NCBI RefSeq assembly: GCF_010731575.1
Contig: NZ_AP022617.1
Span: forward strand, 62,001-126,000
DNA length: 64,000 nucleotides
From: Mycolicibacterium monacense
GTDB taxonomy: Bacteria; Actinomycetota; Actinomycetes; Mycobacteriales; Mycobacteriaceae
Direction: 5' to 3'
Shown here: one piece after another, positions 8,191 through 15,894 of the stretch
Position numbering within the stretch: the stretch's first letter is position 1
How the letters are laid out: every line of letters starts with the position of its first letter
Program-made: the position numbers and the translations under genes
The notes under the pieces: generated by a model
Seen by the model: only the letters and a program-made list of their open reading frames with translations
Told to the model about the DNA's origin: nothing
The model's database searches: none

Positions 8191-8841
8191 ATGAAAGCAA
8201 TCAGTCGGGTGCTGATCGCGTTGGTGGCGGCCATCGCGGCTCTGTTCACGAGCACGGGCACCTCCAACGCAGGTCTGGACAACGAGCTCAGCCTGGTCGA
8301 CGGGCAGGGCCGGACGCTGACGATTCAGCAGTGGGACACGTTCCTCAACGGGGTGTTCCCGCTGGACCGCAACCGGCTCACCCGTGAGTGGTTCCACTCG
8401 GGTCGGGCGAAGTACATCGTGGCCGGTGAGGGTGCCGAGGACTTCGAGGGTTCACTCGAGCTGGGTTACCAGATCGGCTTCCCCTGGTCGTTGGGTGTGG
8501 GCATCAACTTCAGCTACACCACCCCCAACATCGCCTTCGACGGCCTGGAAGGCGCCGGCTTCTTCACGCCGGGCATTGGGGACGAGTTCACCGGCATCGT
8601 GACCCCGCCGCTGTTCCCGGGTGTGTCGATCAGCGCCGACCTGGGCAACGGCCCGGGCATCCAGGAGGTGGCCACCTTCGCCGTCGACGTGGAGGGTGCC
8701 GAGGGTGCGGTTGCGGTCTCGAACGCGCATGGCACGGTGACCGGTGCCGCCGGTGGCGTGCTGCTGCGTCCCTACGCCCGGCTGATCGCCTCGACCGGTG
8801 ACAGCGTCACCACCTACGGCGAACCCTGGAACATGAACTGA
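8191..8841 (+). CDS. MspA-family outer-membrane porin, copy 3
   Basis: 216 residues, signal peptide 1-27. Identical to copy 1 in most of the mature chain; the constriction segment 120-134 reads EGAGFFTPGIGDEFT, four changes from copy 1 (N123G, D126T, A127P, N131D). Acids here are D117, E120, D131 and E132. The natural terminator of this copy is split by the downstream IS30-family element, so read-through toward the IS is possible. RBS GGGAGATC. Confidence 0.95.
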   Translation: MKAISRVLIALVAAIAALFTSTGTSNAGLDNELSLVDGQGRTLTIQQWDTFLNGVFPLDRNRLTREWFHSGRAKYIVAGEGAEDFEGSLELGYQIGFPWSLGVGINFSYTTPNIAFDGLEGAGFFTPGIGDEFTGIVTPPLFPGVSISADLGNGPGIQEVATFAVDVEGAEGAVAVSNAHGTVTGAAGGVLLRPYARLIASTGDSVTTYGEPWNMN

Positions 8842-8885
8842 GTTCCATCACGACAGCGAACAGCCCCCGGAGAAAAGCGGGTTCA

Positions 8886-8930
8886 CACGGTCGTCGCAAC
8901 GCTCTCATTTGAGAGGTTGCGGCGACCGTG
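8886..8930 (+). promoter_or_regulatory. hairpin enclosing the IS30 transposase start
   Basis: The 5' arm CACGGTCGTCGCAAC (8886-8900) plus CTCTC (8902-8906) pairs with GAGAG (8911-8915) and TTGCGGCGACCGTG (8917-8930): about 20 bp with one G-U pair, one bulge and a 4-nt loop. The GTG start (8928-8930) and the nearest GAGG Shine-Dalgarno are inside the stem. Transcripts entering from outside would fold and hide the start, a known way of limiting transposase synthesis in other IS families. Confidence 0.6.
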
Positions 8931-10487
8931 TCGTTTTCGGAGGACTGTGTCCGGTTTGGGGATCGGCTAGCGCGGTTGGTTGATGCCGGGGTGCCGGTGA
9001 AGGAGGCGGCGGTCGCTACTGGGGTTTCGCGTGACCGGTGTTATGCGATTCTGCGGGCGATCGGCCGGCCTGTCGGGCAGGCCCGTGGTCGGGGTGAGCG
9101 CGCTGATCAGCGTGGGGTGGCCGACCTGGGTGTGGTCGTGGCCGTATTCAAGGACACCGGTTCGATCCTGCAGGCGGCCACAGCGTGTGGGGTGTCGCAT
9201 TCGACGGCACGCAAACTGTTGGTCGCCGAGGGGCTGGTGACCAGCGGGAAGATCCCGTGGGGCAAGCCCGAGGCGAAACGTCGGTGCTTGGAGCTGTTCG
9301 AGCAGGGTTGGTCCACCGGGGCAGCGGCGCGGGAGGTCGGTGTCAACGTGCGGACCGCGCGGGACTGGCGCAAGGGGATCCGGCACACCAACAACACGCG
9401 GGTTCACCCCGATGGTCGGGTCGTGGACTACACCGACCGGACCGTCTACAAACAGTCGGTGAGCAACCTGATCTGCGATGACACCGGACGGCCGGCCATC
9501 GATGACCGGTATCTGTCGGTCCAGGACCGAGTGGCGATCGCCGATGGCCTCCTCGGGAAGGAGTCGTTACGGACGATCGCCGGGCGGATCGGCAAAAACG
9601 TTTCCACGGTGTCGCGGGAGATTCGTGCGCGCAGCATTGATGGCCGCTATCTGCCGTATCACGCCGATCGGGCGGCTGCCTCGGCCCGGGCTCGGCCCAA
9701 GCAGTCCAAACTGGTGGTCAACGTGGTCCTGCGGGGAGCGGTTGAAGAAGGCCTGTCGCGCAAGCTGTCACCGGAGCAGATCTCCAATCGCCTCCGTCGG
9801 GATCATCCCGACGACGAGAGCATGCAGGTGAGCCACGAAACGATCTACCAAGCCCTCTACTTCCAGGCGCGCGGTGGCCTCAAAAAGGAAGTGCAGCAAG
9901 CACTTCGAACCGGGCGCACCCGACGCAAACCACACCGCAAAGAAGGCGAGCGCTATCAGCGCTTCACCGACCCGATGGTGATGATCAGCGACCGCCCAGC
10001 CGAGGTGGACGACCGTGCGGTTCCCGGGCATTGGGAAGGGGATTTGATCACCGGGGAGAAGAACCAGACCGCGATCGGCACTCTGGTCGAGCGATCGACG
10101 CGCTACACCATGCTGGTGCACCTGCCAGGCGGGCACGACGCCGAATCGGTACGGGATGCACTAATTGCGACTATCAGCACTCTTCCGGCGCATCTGCGTG
10201 GCTCACTGACTTGGGACCAAGGCTGCGAGATGGCAGGGCACAAGCAGTTCACGATGGCCACCGATATGGCCGTGTACTTCTGCGATCCGGCCAGTCCCTG
10301 GCAGCGCGGCAGCAACGAGAACACCAACGGCCTGCTGCGCCAGTACTTCCCCAAAGGCACCGACCTGAGCATCTACGGACCCGAGGACCTCGAACACGTC
10401 GCCCAAGAACTCAACGGCCGCCCACGCAAAACGCTCGGCTGGGATACCCCAGCCGAGCGCCTGCGTGATCTACTACTGACCAATTAA
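8928..10487 (+). CDS. IS30-family transposase
   Basis: Full-length 519-residue DDE transposase. The N-terminal half has several helix-turn-helix segments (VPVKEAAVATGVSRDR; GWSTGAAAREVGVN; LRTIAGRIGKNVSTVSREI). The catalytic core shows Asp372 in GHWEGDLITG, Asp430 in LTWDQGCEM and Glu464 in RGSNENTNGLLRQYFPKG, spacing D-57-D-33-E, typical of IS30. No frameshift, so probably active. GTG start within a hairpin. It catalyses cut/copy of the surrounding element. Confidence 0.93.
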   Translation: MSFSEDCVRFGDRLARLVDAGVPVKEAAVATGVSRDRCYAILRAIGRPVGQARGRGERADQRGVADLGVVVAVFKDTGSILQAATACGVSHSTARKLLVAEGLVTSGKIPWGKPEAKRRCLELFEQGWSTGAAAREVGVNVRTARDWRKGIRHTNNTRVHPDGRVVDYTDRTVYKQSVSNLICDDTGRPAIDDRYLSVQDRVAIADGLLGKESLRTIAGRIGKNVSTVSREIRARSIDGRYLPYHADRAAASARARPKQSKLVVNVVLRGAVEEGLSRKLSPEQISNRLRRDHPDDESMQVSHETIYQALYFQARGGLKKEVQQALRTGRTRRKPHRKEGERYQRFTDPMVMISDRPAEVDDRAVPGHWEGDLITGEKNQTAIGTLVERSTRYTMLVHLPGGHDAESVRDALIATISTLPAHLRGSLTWDQGCEMAGHKQFTMATDMAVYFCDPASPWQRGSNENTNGLLRQYFPKGTDLSIYGPEDLEHVAQELNGRPRKTLGWDTPAERLRDLLLTN

Positions 10488-10550
10488 CCAGCAGTGTTGC
10501 GACGACCCCTCGAAACCGCCGAGTTCCGGGGGCTGTCTCGTTTCCGCAGT

Positions 10551-11006
10551 TCAGCGTCTGTCCGCGCTGGTGGTCTCCGCGGTGTCCGGGCTGGGACCGG
10601 TACCCGGGCCGGTGACCTGCCTCGGCGTACCGCTGGTGTCGGCCAGGATGTTGCGGATCTCGGTGAGCAGGCTCAGCTCAGTGTCCTGGGCCTGTTCCAC
10701 CTTGCCCCGTTCGCGCAGTTTCTTGTACGGCATGAGGATCACGAAGTACACCACCGCGGCGATCAGGAGGAAGTTGATGATGGCCGACAGCACCAAGTTG
10801 AGATCTATGGTCTGACCGCCGCCGATGCCGATCCGCAGGATCCCGTACTCCGCTTCACCACCCGCTCCGATGCGGTTGATCAGCGGTTCGATGACGGCAT
10901 TGGTGAACGCCGTGACCAGCCCGGTGAACGCGGTGCCGATGACCACGGCGGTGGCCAGGTCGATGATGTTGCCGCGTGCGAGGAACTCTTTGAACCCTTT
11001 CAACAT
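10551..11006 (-). CDS. mscL: large-conductance mechanosensitive channel
   Basis: 151-residue pentameric channel subunit that opens under membrane tension in hypo-osmotic shock. It begins [27 protein letters not shown] (N-terminal amphipathic helix and TM1), has a periplasmic loop with [14 protein letters not shown]2 near residues 70-92 and a charged C-terminal helix ([12 protein letters not shown]). Residues after 125 are Pro/Thr-rich. In M. tuberculosis mscL follows moaB2 directly; here porins and an IS separate them. Confidence 0.95.
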   Translation of the reverse strand: MLKGFKEFLARGNIIDLATAVVIGTAFTGLVTAFTNAVIEPLINRIGAGGEAEYGILRIGIGGGQTIDLNLVLSAIINFLLIAAVVYFVILMPYKKLRERGKVEQAQDTELSLLTEIRNILADTSGTPRQVTGPGTGPSPDTAETTSADRR

Positions 11007-11071
11007 GCGGGGCGCTCCTTATTCATTGCTGGACTCTGATAGTCGGCAACGTTAGACCTCGCTCGGGCTCC

Positions 11072-11728
11072 TCAGTGGAAGGTCAGCGTGACTGCCTGCG
11101 TCAAGGATGCGCCCGCAACTTCATTGGCCGCCTGCGCCGGCAGCGCCACCAGAACCGCGCGCTCACCGGCCGCGCCGGGTCCCTGTCGCTTCTCCGAAAC
11201 CAGCACGACCACCGCACGGGTGGCGATCACCCGGGGCCGCGCGTCCGCGCCGGTGTCCGACGTCGGTGCCGCCAGCACGTCCACCACATCGCCGGTGCGC
11301 ACCAGATCCACCAGTGCCCCGTCGGCCAACTGCAGTGACACGATGCGGGCGTCGGGCCCGGCGGCGGCCTCGGCGATCCGCGGACCGAGCAGTCGGAGAT
11401 CGGTGAGCACCTCGCCGCGCCGGGTGGGTCCGGCGACCGTCATGCCGATCACCGCGGTCGGGTCCGTCGCGGCGCCGTCGGGAACTGTCGTCAGCGGGCG
11501 ACGCTCGACCCGCACATCGGATTCGGCCAAATCCATGCCGGGCGTGAGGTCGGTCGCGGCCACGACGACGTCGACCTGGTCGCCGTCGGGATCGGACCGC
11601 ACCGCCGCCACCGCGGCGAGTATTACAAGCATCGCCGCGGCGATCCGGCGCGCGGTGACAGTGCGGCTCCAGTCCGGCCGCAAACCGGTCAGCCGCGCGA
11701 GCGGTGCCGGATCGAGGGATTCGCCCAC
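11072..11728 (-). CDS. SAF-domain membrane protein (CpaB/RcpC-like)
   Basis: 218 residues. A cytoplasmic N-terminus is followed by a TM helix (about 28-44) and a SAF domain, DVVVAATDLTPGMDLAESDV, then a second RcpC-like half with VRTGDVVDVLA and TRAVVVLV. SAF/CpaB proteins usually assemble Flp-type pili, but no pilus genes are nearby, so function is unknown. Same position and strand as Rv0990c of M. tuberculosis. It is upstream of mscL and co-directional. Confidence 0.75.
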   Translation of the reverse strand: MGESLDPAPLARLTGLRPDWSRTVTARRIAAAMLVILAAVAAVRSDPDGDQVDVVVAATDLTPGMDLAESDVRVERRPLTTVPDGAATDPTAVIGMTVAGPTRRGEVLTDLRLLGPRIAEAAAGPDARIVSLQLADGALVDLVRTGDVVDVLAAPTSDTGADARPRVIATRAVVVLVSEKRQGPGAAGERAVLVALPAQAANEVAGASLTQAVTLTFH

Positions 11729-11797
11729 ACCACCACGCTAGGCAGTAAGCGCCATCCCGCGCGCCTGGTCAACGCGGGCCTGTGGATAACTCCCGGA

Positions 11798-12139
11798 TCA
11801 GCTGGAGGCGGCCGCGGCCGGCGTGGAACTCGACGACGAACTCGACGAAGAACTCGACGAAGCACTCGACGAGGAATCGCTCGACGACGAGCTGGACTTC
11901 TCCGAGGAGCTCGTCGACTCCGAAGAGCTCTTGGCCGAGCCGTTGCTCGACGTCTTCGTGGACTCTCGGCTGTCGGTCCGGTAGAAGCCGCTGCCCTTGA
12001 ACACCACTCCGACCTTCCCGAAGAGCTTGCGGAGCCGTCCGCTGCACTGGGGGCATTCGGTCAGCGCATCGTCGCTGAACGCCTGCACGGCATCGAATCG
12101 ATTGGCGCATTCGGTGCACGCATAGGAATAGGTAGGCAC
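11798..12139 (-). CDS. ruc: FmdB-type zinc-ribbon chaperone Ruc
   Basis: 113 residues from GTG 12139, which has a strong GGAGGT 5 nt upstream; the longer frame to 12172 lacks this. The N-terminal zinc ribbon has CTEC and CPQC pairs (VPTYSYACTECANRF), then a Ser/Asp-rich tail that is surely disordered. The M. tuberculosis homologue Rv0991c was described as a redox-regulated chaperone with an unstructured C-terminus that delivers clients to Hsp70. A CIRCE-type element upstream supports heat-shock control. Confidence 0.88.
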   Translation of the reverse strand: MPTYSYACTECANRFDAVQAFSDDALTECPQCSGRLRKLFGKVGVVFKGSGFYRTDSRESTKTSSNGSAKSSSESTSSSEKSSSSSSDSSSSASSSSSSSSSSSSTPAAAASS

Positions 12140-12165
12140 GAAAACCTCCGAGGTCGTCAAACTTG

Positions 12166-12192
12166 TTAGCACTCTACCGGCTCAAGTGCTAG
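12166..12192 (-). promoter_or_regulatory. CIRCE (HrcA operator) upstream of ruc
   Basis: TTAGCACTC (12166-12174), nine bases, then AAGTGCTAG (12184-12192): a near-perfect match to the CIRCE consensus TTAGCACTC-N9-GAGTGCTAA. It lies 27 bp upstream of the ruc GTG. The M. tuberculosis homologue is reported in the HrcA regulon. Confidence 0.85.
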
Positions 12193-12205
12193 AACCGCTA
12201 CGCGG

Positions 12206-12799
12206 TCACTGTGATTCCCGCAGAGCGACCAGTCCACACCCCGGCGTCAGCGCATGCGTCATCCGCACGTCGTGGGCTTCCCCCGGTACCCGGTCGACGA
12301 CTTCCTCGTCGCGCACCACCGCCACCAGCAACGCCGCCGTATCCGCCCGCCCCAGCGAGCGGTCGTAGAACCCGGCGCCGCGTCCCAGCCGCACCCCGCA
12401 GCGGTCCACCGCCAACGCCGGGACGAGTACGACGTCGGCCTCGGCCACCGCATCGGCCGTCAGCCACGGTGCCGCCGGTTCGCGCAGTCCGAACTGCGCG
12501 TCGACGAGCCGCCCCGGACGATACTCACCCCACCGCAGCGGCGTCGGGACGCCGGCCCCGTCGTGCCGAGCCACCGGCAGCAGGACCCGCGCGCCGCGCG
12601 CCAGCAGTTCGTCCAGCATCGCGAGCGACCCCGGCTCGGAACCGATCGGCACGTAGGCGCACACGGTTCGACCGGGCGCGGCGATTCCAGCAAGGTGCGC
12701 GGCTAGCGCGGCGGCCTCACGCTCCTGCGCCTCCGGCGTCACTTTGCGGCGGGCCTGCAACACCTGCGCGCGCATCTCGGACTTCGTCGGCGACGTCAC
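12206..12799 (-). CDS. 5-formyltetrahydrofolate cyclo-ligase
   Basis: 197 residues, normal for the family. It converts 5-formyl-THF to 5,10-methenyl-THF with ATP. Key features: N-terminal KSEMRAQVLQARR, the substrate loop YVPIGSEPGS, and the signature VLVPALAVDRCGVRLGRGAGFYDRSL near residues 125-152, which carries the nucleotide-binding Arg/Gly residues. It is upstream of ruc on the minus strand and divergent from galU, the order seen for Rv0992c-Rv0993. Confidence 0.9.
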   Translation of the reverse strand: MTSPTKSEMRAQVLQARRKVTPEAQEREAAALAAHLAGIAAPGRTVCAYVPIGSEPGSLAMLDELLARGARVLLPVARHDGAGVPTPLRWGEYRPGRLVDAQFGLREPAAPWLTADAVAEADVVLVPALAVDRCGVRLGRGAGFYDRSLGRADTAALLVAVVRDEEVVDRVPGEAHDVRMTHALTPGCGLVALRESQ

Positions 12800-12882
12800 A
12801 CCTCCACGATGTCATCCCGTCCGCGACATCGAGGTGCCGCCATAACGGGTTTAACCTGCGCCCAACGGTTAATCTGTCTGCG

Positions 12883-13794
12883 ATGAGTCGGCCAGAAGTA
12901 CCCATTCCGTATACCGCTGTCGTGCCCGCCGCAGGCCTGGGCACGCGTTTCCTCCCCGCCACCAAGACGGTGCCCAAGGAATTGCTGCCGGTCGTGGACA
13001 CCCCCGGGATCGAATTGGTGGCCGCCGAGGCCGCCGAGGCGGGCGCCGAACGGCTCGTCATCATCACGTCCGAGGGCAAGGACGGCGTGGTCGCGCACTT
13101 CGTCGAGGACCTGGTGCTCGAGGGGACGCTCGAGGCCCGCGGTAAGAAGACCATGCTCGAGAAGGTGCGGCGCGCGCCCGCGCTGATCAAGGTGGAATCG
13201 GTGGTCCAGGCCGAACCGCTCGGCCTCGGTCACGCCGTCAGCTGCGTGGAGCCCACGCTGTCCGACGACGAGGATGCGATCGCGGTGCTGCTGCCCGACG
13301 ACCTCGTGCTGCCGACCGGTGTTCTCGAGACGATGTCGAAGGTGCGCGCGAAACGCGGCGGTTCGGTGTTGTGCGCTATCGAGGTGCCGCCCGAGAAGAT
13401 CAGCGCCTACGGCGTATTCGACGTCGAAGAGGTGCCCGACGCCACCAACCCCAACGTCCTGCGCGTCAAGGGGATGGTCGAGAAACCGAAGGCCGAGGAT
13501 GCCCCGTCGCCGTACGCCGCGGCCGGCCGCTACGTTTTGGACCGAGCGATCTTCGACGCGCTGCGACGGGTCAAGCGGGGTGCGGGCAACGAGATCCAGT
13601 TGACCGACGCGATCGCGCTGCTGATCGAGGAGGGCCATCCGGTGCACGTGGTGGTCCACCGCGGAACCCGACACGACCTGGGAAATCCCGGCGGCTACCT
13701 CAAGGCTGCGGTTGACTTTGCGTTGGAACGCGACGACTACGGCCCCGAGCTGCGGCAGTGGTTGGTCGAGCGATTGGGCCTGACCGAGAACTAG
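12883..13794 (+). CDS. galU: UTP-glucose-1-phosphate uridylyltransferase
   Basis: 303 residues; makes UDP-glucose for glycolipids, trehalose and arabinogalactan precursors. Nucleotidyltransferase signature VVPAAGLGTRFLPATKTVPKELLPV at residues 10-34, LPDDLVL metal site, and MVEKPKAEDAPS. ATG 12883 (MSRPEVPIPYT) is used; the open frame extends to 12211 but that part is antisense to the formyl-THF ligase gene. Divergent from that gene by about 80 bp. Confidence 0.95.
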   Translation: MSRPEVPIPYTAVVPAAGLGTRFLPATKTVPKELLPVVDTPGIELVAAEAAEAGAERLVIITSEGKDGVVAHFVEDLVLEGTLEARGKKTMLEKVRRAPALIKVESVVQAEPLGLGHAVSCVEPTLSDDEDAIAVLLPDDLVLPTGVLETMSKVRAKRGGSVLCAIEVPPEKISAYGVFDVEEVPDATNPNVLRVKGMVEKPKAEDAPSPYAAAGRYVLDRAIFDALRRVKRGAGNEIQLTDAIALLIEEGHPVHVVVHRGTRHDLGNPGGYLKAAVDFALERDDYGPELRQWLVERLGLTEN

Positions 13795-13835
13795 ATCTGC
13801 GCGACAGGCCCGACAGAGGTGGAGAAAGGCGTGTT

Positions 13836-15095
13836 GTGCGTTCGGTTGAGGAGCAGCAGGCTCGGATAGCGGCCGCCGCGGTGGCTCCGCGACCGGTACG
13901 GGTCGCCATCGCCGAATCCCAGGGCCTGATGTGCGCCGAAGAGGTGGTCACCGAGCGGCCGATGCCCGGATTCGATCAGGCCGCGATCGACGGTTACGCG
14001 GTGCGCAGTGTCGACGTCCTCGGCGTCGGCGGCGGTCCCGGGGCCGATGACCACGACGGTCGTGACGTCAGCCTTCCGGTGATGGCCATGATCGAGGCCG
14101 GTGCCCGGACCCCGAGCCGCTTACAACCCCGGCAGGCCGCCCGGGTGCAGACCGGTGCGCCGATGCCGACGTTGGCCGATGCGGTGCTGCCGCTGCGGTG
14201 GACCGATGGCGGCGCGAATCGCGTGCGCGTGCTGCGCGGGGTGCGCTCCGGTGCGTACGTTCGCCGCGCCGGTGACGATGTACAGCCCGGTGACGTGGCG
14301 GTGCGAGCGGGCACCATCATCGGCCCGGCGCAGGTGGGTCTGTTGGCGGCGGTCGGACGGGAGCGCGTGTTGGTGCACCCGCGGCCGCGGCTTTCGGTGA
14401 TGAGTGTCGGCGGTGAGCTGGTCGACATCTCACGCACCCCGGGCAACGGCCAGGTCTACGACGTGAACTCGTACGCCCTGGCCGCTGCGGGGCGCGACGC
14501 CGGTGCGGAGGTGAACCGGGTCGGCATCGTCGACACCGACCCCGCCCGGCTCCGGGAGATCGTCGAGGGACAGCTCAACCGGGCCGAGATCGTGGTGATC
14601 GCCGGCGCGGTCGGCGGCGCGGCGGCCGAGTCGGTCCGCACGGTCCTCGCGGAGTTGGGGGAGATGGAGGTCTCCCGGATCGCGATGCACCCCGGTTCGG
14701 TGCAGGGCTTCGGTCAGCTCGGCCGCGACCGGGTCCCGGTGTTCCTGTTGCCGGCCAATCCCGTCAGTGCGCTGGTGGTGTTCGAGGTGATGGTGCGGCC
14801 GCTGATCCGGTTGTCGCTGGGCAAGCGGGCACCTATGCGACGCATCGTCGAGGCCCGCGCCCTGTCGCCGATCACCTCGGTGGCCGGCCGCAAGGGGTAC
14901 CTCCGCGGTCAGCTGATGCGCGATCAGGACACCGGCGAATACCTCGTGCAGGCGCTCGGCGGCGCCCCGGGCGCCTCGTCGCATCTGCTCGCCACGCTGG
15001 CCGAGGCAAACTGTCTGGTGATCGTCCCCACGGACGTCGACGAGGTCCGTACCGGCGAGACCGTGGACGTCGCCTTCCTGGCCCAACGCGGCTGA
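13836..15095 (+). CDS. glp: gephyrin-like protein Glp (MoeA1)
   Basis: 419 residues from GTG 13836 (VRSVEEQQARI, matching remembered Rv0994). MoeA/gephyrin fold: GFDQAAIDGYAVR, the TGAPMPTLADAVLP loop, MPT-binding GQVYDVNSYALAAAGRDAG, and domain IV after residue 340. The usual GGVS motif of catalytic MoeA reads AGAVGGAAAE here, suggesting loss of molybdotransferase activity. In Corynebacterium this paralogue binds FtsZ and the membrane receptor GlpR; sepX/glpR lies two genes downstream, supporting a divisome role rather than cofactor synthesis. Confidence 0.88.
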   Translation: MRSVEEQQARIAAAAVAPRPVRVAIAESQGLMCAEEVVTERPMPGFDQAAIDGYAVRSVDVLGVGGGPGADDHDGRDVSLPVMAMIEAGARTPSRLQPRQAARVQTGAPMPTLADAVLPLRWTDGGANRVRVLRGVRSGAYVRRAGDDVQPGDVAVRAGTIIGPAQVGLLAAVGRERVLVHPRPRLSVMSVGGELVDISRTPGNGQVYDVNSYALAAAGRDAGAEVNRVGIVDTDPARLREIVEGQLNRAEIVVIAGAVGGAAAESVRTVLAELGEMEVSRIAMHPGSVQGFGQLGRDRVPVFLLPANPVSALVVFEVMVRPLIRLSLGKRAPMRRIVEARALSPITSVAGRKGYLRGQLMRDQDTGEYLVQALGGAPGASSHLLATLAEANCLVIVPTDVDEVRTGETVDVAFLAQRG

Positions 15096-15106
15096 CCCGA
15101 GTCGAG

Positions 15107-15760
15107 GTGAACCTGCTGCGGTCGAGTTCTCTCCACCCCGGATGGCCGATGCCGGCGGGCCCGCTGCGGGTGCCCGCCGGTGTGGTGCGACTACGCCCGG
15201 TTCGGCTGCGCGACGCCGCACAGTGGAGCCGCATCCGGTTGGCCGACCGTGCCCATCTGGAACCGTGGGAACCGGTCACCGGCGTGGATTGGCAACTGCG
15301 GCATGCCTTCTCGTCGTGGCCATCGGTCTGCTCGACGCTGCGGTCGGAGGCCCGCAAAGGGCGGATGCTGCCGTATGTGATCGAGGTCGACGGGCAGTTC
15401 GCGGGACAGTTGACCATCGGCAACGTCACCCACGGCGCCCTGCGCTCGGCGTGGATCGGCTACTGGGTGGCCAGTGAGCGCATCGGCGGGGGAGTGGCGA
15501 CCGCGGCGCTGGCGCTCGGGGTGGACCACTGCTTCGGGCCGGTGATGCTGCACCGAGTCGAGGCCACCGTACGACCGGAGAATGCACCGAGCCGGCGGGT
15601 GCTGGCAAAGGTCGGCTTCCGCGAGGAGGGTCTGCTCAAACGCTATCTCGACGTCGACGGCGCGTGGCGTGACCACCTGCTCGTGGCGATCACGGTCGAG
15701 GAACTCAGCGGGTCGGCGTCGTCGACGCTGGTGCGCTCGGGCCGCGCCGACTGGGCCTGA
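15107..15760 (+). CDS. rimJ: GNAT acetyltransferase RimJ-like
   Basis: 217 residues. RimJ/RimL-type N-terminal acetyltransferase, expected to acetylate a ribosomal protein or another N-terminus using acetyl-CoA. Visible motifs: VRLRPVRLRDAAQWSRIR, IGYWVASERIGGGVATAALAL (acetyl-CoA loop, with GGG in place of the canonical RGxG), and NAPSRRVLAKVGFREEG. GTG 15107 follows the glp stop by 11 bp, with GTCGAG as a weak RBS. Conserved between glp and sepX. Confidence 0.85.
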   Translation: MNLLRSSSLHPGWPMPAGPLRVPAGVVRLRPVRLRDAAQWSRIRLADRAHLEPWEPVTGVDWQLRHAFSSWPSVCSTLRSEARKGRMLPYVIEVDGQFAGQLTIGNVTHGALRSAWIGYWVASERIGGGVATAALALGVDHCFGPVMLHRVEATVRPENAPSRRVLAKVGFREEGLLKRYLDVDGAWRDHLLVAITVEELSGSASSTLVRSGRADWA

Positions 15761-15809
15761 TCGCTGTTACTGATGTGACACGTGTGACTAGTGGTGCTTG
15801 TCACAAGCG

Positions 15810-15827
15810 AATTACAGGTGTGTAATT
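15810..15827 (+). promoter_or_regulatory. inverted repeat in the sepX promoter region
   Basis: AATTAC-AGGTGT-GTAATT (15810-15827) is a perfect 6-bp inverted repeat in the 134-bp gap before sepX, just downstream of GCTTGTCACAAGC, another palindrome (15797-15809). Probable operator or sigma contact region; the regulator is unknown. Confidence 0.4.
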
Positions 15828-15894
15828 GTCTCGGCGCGTCGCCCCCAGGTGCGCTGGTCAACCGACCTAGCCTGTAGGGGAAAGGAGCAGGCGA

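Larger units (their letters stand above)
8873..10520 (+). mobile_element. IS30-family insertion sequence
   Basis: Imperfect terminal repeats GCGGGTTCACACGGTCGTCG.. (8877-8900) and its counterpart ending CGAAACCGC (10496-10519) match at about 19 of 24 positions, all of the inner CGTCGCAAC being identical. A GAG triplet occurs on both sides (8870-8872 and 10521-10523), consistent with the 2-3 bp duplications of IS30 elements, but the terminal repeats are then slightly asymmetric, so the exact ends are uncertain by a few bases. One transposase gene fills it. Confidence 0.85.
8860..10536 (+). terminator. porin-3 terminator split by an insertion sequence
   Basis: ACAGCCCCCGGA (8860-8871) and TCCGGGGGCTGT (10525-10536) are perfect 12-bp complements, and TCTCGTTT follows the right arm. 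With the intervening IS removed they form a compact hairpin plus T-rich tail like those after copies 1 and 2. The insertion is at the loop. Confidence 0.85.

Noticed and set aside
11798..11960. Low-complexity Ser/Asp tract as assembly artefact
   Set aside because: The M. tuberculosis homologue also has a disordered C-terminus, and the frame is maintained to the stop.
12211..12882. Long N-terminal extension of galU (527 codons)
   Set aside because: The extension is antisense to the formyl-THF cyclo-ligase gene and is Arg/Pro-rich; the GalU domain starts at 12883.
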